Origin: Holophagaceae bacterium UBA706
GTDB lineage: Bacteria; Acidobacteriota; Holophagae; Holophagales; Holophagaceae
Assembly (NCBI GenBank): GCA_002298155.1
Contig: DBME01000208.1
Location: forward strand, 1 to 9,344
Direction of reading: 5' to 3'
DNA: 9,344 nt
The first letter of the stretch is position 1. Each line of letters starts with the position of its first letter. A program made the translations under genes and the position numbers. Below, one piece after another: positions 5,669 to 9,344 of the stretch. A model generated the notes under the pieces. The model was not told where the DNA came from. It did not search any database and saw nothing but the letters and a program-made list of their open reading frames with translations.

Positions 5669-5846
5669 TTCCCGAATCCTGGTCCTCATGATAGCGGGTA
5701 AATGGGAATTATCGCTTTCTTTGGGAGCCGTGACGGTTGCCCGGGGGTTTTCCGGGGCCGGTCATGGCACTATTTCCTATGGCGATCTTCCCGGAGGGGT
5801 CTTTCCGGGCCGTTCGACCTGCGAAAATACCCATCTTGAGGAAGCC
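5669..5846. promoter_or_regulatory. Divergent control region, kinase / EF-P operon
   Basis: A 178-base non-coding stretch between two divergent starts, with AT-richer patches in a GC-rich setting. A possible plus-strand promoter is TTTTCC (5748-5753), 17 bases, TATTTC (5771-5776). An imperfect dyad, TGAC...CCGG...CCGG...GTCA (5731-5764), overlaps that -35 box. No convincing minus-strand promoter was found. Confidence 0.4.
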
Positions 5847-6422
5847 ATGGCAGCCCTGATCGAAGCGATATCCGTCAAACGCAAAATGTTCTTCGAATTC
5901 GAGGACACGCCCTTCCATTGCCTGGACGCCGAGATCTCGACGCCCACCGCCCGGGGCGGCCAGACCCTGGTGCGCCTCAAGATGCGCAACCTGCTCACCC
6001 GGGCCGTCTTCGACAAGACCTTCAAGGCCGGTGACAAGTTCAAGGAACCGGACCTTCAGATGGTCCAGGCCTCCTACCTCTACTCCGACGGGGACGGCTC
6101 CCACTTCATGGACCAGGAGACCTTCGAGACCCTGACCCTGGACGAGGAGATGCGGGGCGACGCCCTGGACTTCCTGGTCGAGGGGGTCATCATCCAGATC
6201 CAGAAGTTCAACGGCAACCCCATCGGCCTCCAGCTCCCCACCCACGTGGAGCTCGCCGTCACCTACACCGAGCCCGGCGCCCGGGGGGACACGGCCAGCG
6301 GCAACGTCACCAAGCCCGCCAAGCTCGAGACCGGCATCGAGATCCGGGTCCCGCTCTTCATCAAGGAGGGCGAGAAGGTGAAGGTCGCCACCGAGACCCG
6401 GGAGTTCGCGGGGCGCGCCTGA
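5847..6422 (+). CDS. efp: Elongation factor P family protein with EfpL/YeiP-like loop
   Basis: A 191-residue, three-domain protein of the EF-P family, which enters the ribosomal E site and relieves stalling at consecutive prolines. The N-terminal KOW-like domain is about 1-65, the first OB domain about 68-128, the second about 130-191, with the usual HFMDQETFE and KLETG...VPLFIKEGEKV segments. The conserved loop reads STPTARGGQ (31-39) with Arg36 at the tip. By my recall, E. coli EF-P has a shorter KPGKGQ loop with a modified Lys, whereas YeiP/EfpL has SPTARG with an Arg. Here the loop is EfpL-like and two residues longer than in EF-P, while the C-terminal domain (EPGARGDTA) is EF-P-like. GAGGAAG at 5838-5844 supports the start. 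The TGA overlaps the rsgA ATG as TGATG, indicating translational coupling. Confidence 0.92.
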   Translation: MAALIEAISVKRKMFFEFEDTPFHCLDAEISTPTARGGQTLVRLKMRNLLTRAVFDKTFKAGDKFKEPDLQMVQASYLYSDGDGSHFMDQETFETLTLDEEMRGDALDFLVEGVIIQIQKFNGNPIGLQLPTHVELAVTYTEPGARGDTASGNVTKPAKLETGIEIRVPLFIKEGEKVKVATETREFAGRA

Positions 6423-7513
6423 TGGTCCGCAAGTACCGCCTGGGCCAGAGCCGGGACGCCCACGACCTGGACAGCCCGGACGCCTATGCCCGCGAGGGCA
6501 AGGCCCAGAGCAAGCGGCGCCAGCAGTCCGCGGAGCGCCTGACCACCGAAGCCGAGTCCCACGACGCCGACAGCATGCTCCTCCTGCCCGACGCCTCCCC
6601 CTGGTCCCACCTGGAGGAGGCGACGCTGGTGTGCCGCCACAGCCAGATCGTGGACCTGGAGCTGGACGACCGTTCCTTCCTGCGGGCCACCCTCGCCGGG
6701 AAGCTGAAGGGGGTCAAGCTGGTGGTCGGCGACCGGGTGCGCTTCTCCAAAGTGCCCGTGGAGGCCACGGACCCGGACCTGCCCCAATCCCAGGTGGTGG
6801 CCGTCCTGCCCCGCAAGACCCTCCTCAAGCGGGGCGGCATCGACGACCGCGAGCCCTGGCAGCTCATCTGCGCCAACGCCGAGGAACTCTGGGTGTGCGC
6901 GGCCGTGGTGGACCCGCCCCTGCGCCCCGGGCTCCTGGAGCGGGCCCAGACCCTGGCCCTGGCCGCGGGGATGGGGTTCCGCATCATCGTCACCAAGCGG
7001 GACCGGGCCTCGGCCAAGGACCCGCTCCCCGAGCTGGACCCCCTGCGCGAACAGGGGTTGCCCATCCTGGAGACCAGCGCCGTGTCCGGCGCGGGCCTCA
7101 CCGAGCTGGCCGACCTGCTCAAGGGCCGGTCCGTGGTCCTGGTGGGCCACAGCGGCGTGGGCAAGAGCACCCTCATCAACGCCCTGGTGCCCGGCCTGAA
7201 CCGCCGCACCGGCGGCATGAGCCGCTACGGCACCGGCGGCCAGACCACCACCAGCGCCCTGTGGCTCCAGTGCCCCACCGGCGGCACGCTCATCGATACG
7301 CCGGGAATCCGGACGCTCAGCGTCCGCGGGTTCCCCCGCACCCTGCTGCCCACGATCTTCCCGGAATTCCCTTCGGACTGGATCGAGGACCCCATGGCCC
7401 TGGACCCCGAGGACGAGGACCTGGACCTGGACTTCCCCGAGCGGCTGCAGAGCCTCCAGCGGCTCTGGCAGGAGATGGACGAGCGCAATCCCAACCAGAA
7501 CGTCCACCGCTGA
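6422..7513 (+). CDS. rsgA: Ribosome small-subunit-dependent GTPase RsgA, lacking the zinc-knuckle motif
   Basis: A 363-residue circularly permuted GTPase of the RsgA/YjeQ family, a late 30S assembly and quality-control factor. It has a basic N-terminal extension (1-60, with KAQSKRRQQSAERL), an OB-fold (about 65-135), then GTPase motifs in permuted order: G4 TKRD (191-194), G5 TSA (218-220), G1 GHSGVGKST (242-250), the switch segment GGQTTTSA (272-279), and G3 DTPG (292-295). The catalytic domain appears intact. The C-terminal zinc domain normally carries C-x5-C-x-H-x5-C; here the region after FPEF (313-316) has no Cys or His and instead an acidic stretch (DPEDEDLDLD, 328-337) before a final helix ERLQSLQRLWQEMDE. 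It overlaps the EF-P gene by one base; the next gene starts 15 bases after its stop. Confidence 0.93.
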   Translation: MVRKYRLGQSRDAHDLDSPDAYAREGKAQSKRRQQSAERLTTEAESHDADSMLLLPDASPWSHLEEATLVCRHSQIVDLELDDRSFLRATLAGKLKGVKLVVGDRVRFSKVPVEATDPDLPQSQVVAVLPRKTLLKRGGIDDREPWQLICANAEELWVCAAVVDPPLRPGLLERAQTLALAAGMGFRIIVTKRDRASAKDPLPELDPLREQGLPILETSAVSGAGLTELADLLKGRSVVLVGHSGVGKSTLINALVPGLNRRTGGMSRYGTGGQTTTSALWLQCPTGGTLIDTPGIRTLSVRGFPRTLLPTIFPEFPSDWIEDPMALDPEDEDLDLDFPERLQSLQRLWQEMDERNPNQNVHR

Positions 7514-7528
7514 TCCGAGGAGGCCGAC

Positions 7529-8398
7529 GTGCTCCCCGCCCTGATCCTTCCCGCCCTGCTCGCCGCGCAGGCGCCGCCGCCTCCCCCCGCGGTCACGACC
7601 CCCGCGGCACCCGCCGTCGATCCGGCCGTCGCGGAGCTGAACCAGCGCATCAAGGCCCTGGAAGCCGAGCAGAACTGGGCTGAGGTCATCCGCACCATCG
7701 AGGCCCTCGGCCCCGAGGAACGGGACGCAAGGCTCAAGGCGTGGACCTGGGCGCTCTCCAACACGGGGCAGCATGCCCGCGTCCTGGCGATCCTTGACGA
7801 CCCGGCCCACCGGGAACGCGCCAAGGTGGACCCGCTTCCCCAGTTCAAGGCCCGGGCCCTGGTGGCCCTTGGGCGCCCCAAGGAAGGCATGGCCGTCTTC
7901 CTGGGAGCCTGCAAGCGGGGCAGCGTCTTCGCCGGCATCGAGGGCTCGAACCTTGCCATCGAGCAGGGGGATTGGAACGCGGTCCTGGAATTCTCGGACA
8001 CCATCCTGGGCCTCAAGCCGGGAGACATCGTCTACCTTGCCAAGAAAGGCCAAGCCCTGGCGAACCTCCAGCGCTTCGCCGAAGGCGTCCCCACGCTGGA
8101 GGAGGCCGTGCGCAGGGCGCCCGTCCTCGGAGAATCCTGGGCCGACCTCGCATGCTGCTACAACGGACTCGGCCGCTTCGCCGAGGCCCACGCCGCCGCC
8201 TCCAGGTCGCTTGCCCTCCATCCCGGGACCCTGGCGGCCCTGTTCAACCGCGGCCGCGCCAGCATGGGCCTTCGGCACTTCAAGGAGGCCCGGGAGGACT
8301 ACCAGGCGGTGCTCGCCCTCAATCCGGGCAACCCCGCGCTGGTGGCGTATCTCCAGAAGGAGATCAAGCTCGCAGACGATTCCCTGGGTCGCCCCTAG
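7529..8398 (+). CDS. Secreted TPR-repeat protein (first of a tandem pair)
   Basis: A 289-residue protein beginning with a short hydrophobic signal segment (MLPALILPALLAAQA), then a Pro/Ala-rich spacer (16-33), then helical TPR-like repeats to the end. Repeat units can be seen around NWAEVIRTIEAL (49-60), GRPKEGMAVFLGA (115-127), QRFAEGVPTLEEAV (181-194), GRFAEAHAAASRSLAL (215-230) and RHFKEAREDYQAVLALNP (249-266). TPR arrays are protein-binding scaffolds; the partner is unknown, and the likely location is the periplasm or outer face of the inner membrane. The GTG start is chosen because GAGGAGG (7517-7523) lies 5 bases upstream. The segment WADLACCYN with two adjacent Cys (209, 210) and the C-terminal IKLADD are shared with the next gene, so the two are paralogues. 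Likely the third gene of the EF-P/rsgA operon. Confidence 0.85.
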   Translation: MLPALILPALLAAQAPPPPPAVTTPAAPAVDPAVAELNQRIKALEAEQNWAEVIRTIEALGPEERDARLKAWTWALSNTGQHARVLAILDDPAHRERAKVDPLPQFKARALVALGRPKEGMAVFLGACKRGSVFAGIEGSNLAIEQGDWNAVLEFSDTILGLKPGDIVYLAKKGQALANLQRFAEGVPTLEEAVRRAPVLGESWADLACCYNGLGRFAEAHAAASRSLALHPGTLAALFNRGRASMGLRHFKEAREDYQAVLALNPGNPALVAYLQKEIKLADDSLGRP

Positions 8399-8433
8399 TC
8401 GCCGACCCTTCTGCACCACCCGGAGAATCCCGC

Positions 8434-9315
8434 GTGCTGATCATCCCGTGCCTCTTCCTGACCCTGTCTGCCCAGACACCCGCTCCACCCACCTCCCAGG
8501 AGATCCGGGACCTGGAGAAGCGTCTCGAAGGGCTGGTGGCCGCCAAGGACTGGGCCAGGGTGATCGAGCTCCTGGACGGGGCGAAGCCCGGCCTGAGGGA
8601 GAACCAGACGCCCATCCTGGTCCAGGCCCTCGTCAGGACGGGGAAGTTCGAACGGGTGATCGAGATCTGCGACACCCTGGCCCAGCGGCCGGGGCCCAAC
8701 TCGCCCATTCCCGCGGCATACCTCGTGCAATGGAAGGGGCAGTCACTATCGGCCCTGGGGCGCCACGGCGAGGCCGCGGAATTCCTCCTGGCCGCAGGGC
8801 GCAAGGGGGACCGCATGGCCCTGCTCCTCGCCGGCAACGAGGCCGTGGAGGCCGCCAAATGGGACCTCATGCTGGAAGTGGCGGAACTCCAGCTGGCGAA
8901 AAGCCCCACCACGGGCGCCTACCTGGCCATGAAGGGGCAGGCCCTGGCCAAGCTGGGCCGGTTCGGCGAGGCCCAGGCCACCCTCAATGAGGCGGTGCAC
9001 CTCACCCCGGCCAACGCCATGTGTTGGGCGGACCTGGCCTGCTGCTACAACGACGGGGCCCGCTACCCCGAGGCGCTGGAGGCGGCCTCCAAGGCGCTGG
9101 AGCTGGCACCCCGGCTCATGGAGGGGCTGTGCAACCGCGGCCGGGCCTTCATCGGCCTGAAGCGCTATGCGGAGGGCAGGAAAGACTTCCAGGTCGCCCT
9201 GGACCTGAACCCCGCCGATCCGGCCGTAGCGGCGAACCTCCGCCTCAATATCAAAATGGCTGACGACTATCTGGCCTATCAGAAGAAGAAGGCCCCCACC
9301 GCAAGGAAACGATGA
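8434..9315 (+). CDS. Secreted TPR-repeat protein (second of a tandem pair)
   Basis: A 293-residue paralogue of the preceding protein. It opens with a short hydrophobic segment (MLIIPCLFLTLSAQ) that may be a signal peptide, then TSQEIRDLEKRLEGL and helical TPR-like units such as KDWARVIELLDGA (38-50), GKFERVIEICDTLA (70-83), GRFGEAQATLNEAVHL (175-190), ARYPEALEAASKALELAP (209-226) and KRYAEGRKDFQVALDLNP (243-260). It shares WADLACCYN (198-206), NRGRA and IKMADD with its neighbour, and ends in a basic tail (KKKAPTARKR). Only a GTG start at 8434 fits the short signal segment; GGAGA (8422-8426) lies 7 bases upstream. A longer open frame upstream overlaps the previous gene and has no ribosome site. 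The stop overlaps the next start as ATGA. The function is not known. Confidence 0.85.
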   Translation: MLIIPCLFLTLSAQTPAPPTSQEIRDLEKRLEGLVAAKDWARVIELLDGAKPGLRENQTPILVQALVRTGKFERVIEICDTLAQRPGPNSPIPAAYLVQWKGQSLSALGRHGEAAEFLLAAGRKGDRMALLLAGNEAVEAAKWDLMLEVAELQLAKSPTTGAYLAMKGQALAKLGRFGEAQATLNEAVHLTPANAMCWADLACCYNDGARYPEALEAASKALELAPRLMEGLCNRGRAFIGLKRYAEGRKDFQVALDLNPADPAVAANLRLNIKMADDYLAYQKKKAPTARKR

Positions 9316-9344
9316 GATCCGCACGGCTGTTCCTCCTCGCCGCC
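9312..9344 (+). CDS. Start of an exported protein (partial)
   Basis: ATG at 9312 overlaps the previous stop as ATGA, with AAGGAAA just upstream. The 11 visible codons give MRSARLFLLAA, the basic-then-hydrophobic opening of a signal peptide. The rest lies beyond the window. Position and coupling suggest it continues the operon. Confidence 0.6.
   Translation, partial: MRSARLFLLAA

Noticed and set aside
5619..5846. Upstream extension of the EF-P frame from 5619
   Set aside because: It runs antisense into the kinase start, has no EF-P homology, and the ATG at 5847 has a good ribosome site and the expected N-terminus.
6263..8419. A 718-codon open frame on the minus strand
   Set aside because: It lies antisense to rsgA and the first TPR gene, both with clear motifs and ribosome sites. 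Its product is low-complexity Gly/Ala/Val/Arg-rich, typical of a GC-rich antisense shadow.

Overview
This is a 9.3 kb stretch of a high-GC bacterial chromosome (by eye, well above 60% G+C), densely packed with housekeeping and accessory genes. GTG and TTG starts are common, and the gaps between genes are mostly under 100 bases. There is no rRNA, tRNA, CRISPR array, phage module or transposase gene. The protein styles (a hybrid EF-P, an RsgA without a zinc knuckle, short secreted TPR proteins, a Hanks-type kinase with one C-terminal membrane helix) suggest Acidobacteriota, perhaps Holophagae (Geothrix/Holophaga-like). That placement is recognition-based inference, not proof.

Left part (1-2410): the C-terminal domain of a two-domain rhodanese sulfurtransferase, cut by the window edge, converges on a small NTF2-like protein on the minus strand. 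An AT-richer divergent spacer carries a clear sigma70 promoter (TTGACC-N17-TATATT). It reads into a two-gene unit: an Rrf2-family regulator with an unusual Cys arrangement, then a TtcA-type tRNA 2-thiolation enzyme. Sulfur and Fe-S chemistry is the shared theme.

Middle (2498-4441): a solitary HEPN-domain protein converges on a Tpx-type thiol peroxidase. Between them sits a 168-base element with 50-base perfect inverted repeats. Its two CTAG ends supply the TAG stop codons of both flanking genes, which fits a MITE-like insertion into a 4-base tail-to-tail CTAG overlap. Upstream of tpx on the same strand is a small putative secreted protein of unknown function. Diverging from it is methylmalonyl-CoA epimerase, which ends 3 bases from the convergent kinase gene.

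Right part (4445-9344): a Ser/Thr kinase on the minus strand is divergent from a likely five-gene plus-strand operon. The operon holds an EF-P family factor with an EfpL/YeiP-like loop, the ribosome-assembly GTPase RsgA (joined by TGATG), two paralogous secreted TPR proteins in tandem, and the first 11 codons of another exported protein (joined by ATGA). The first two genes act on the ribosome; the exported products are uncharacterised.

The observations most worth following are the palindromic element at the shared stop codons, the Rrf2 regulator whose canonical cluster ligands are replaced by a C-terminal Cys cluster, the RsgA lacking its zinc motif, and the EF-P/EfpL hybrid.
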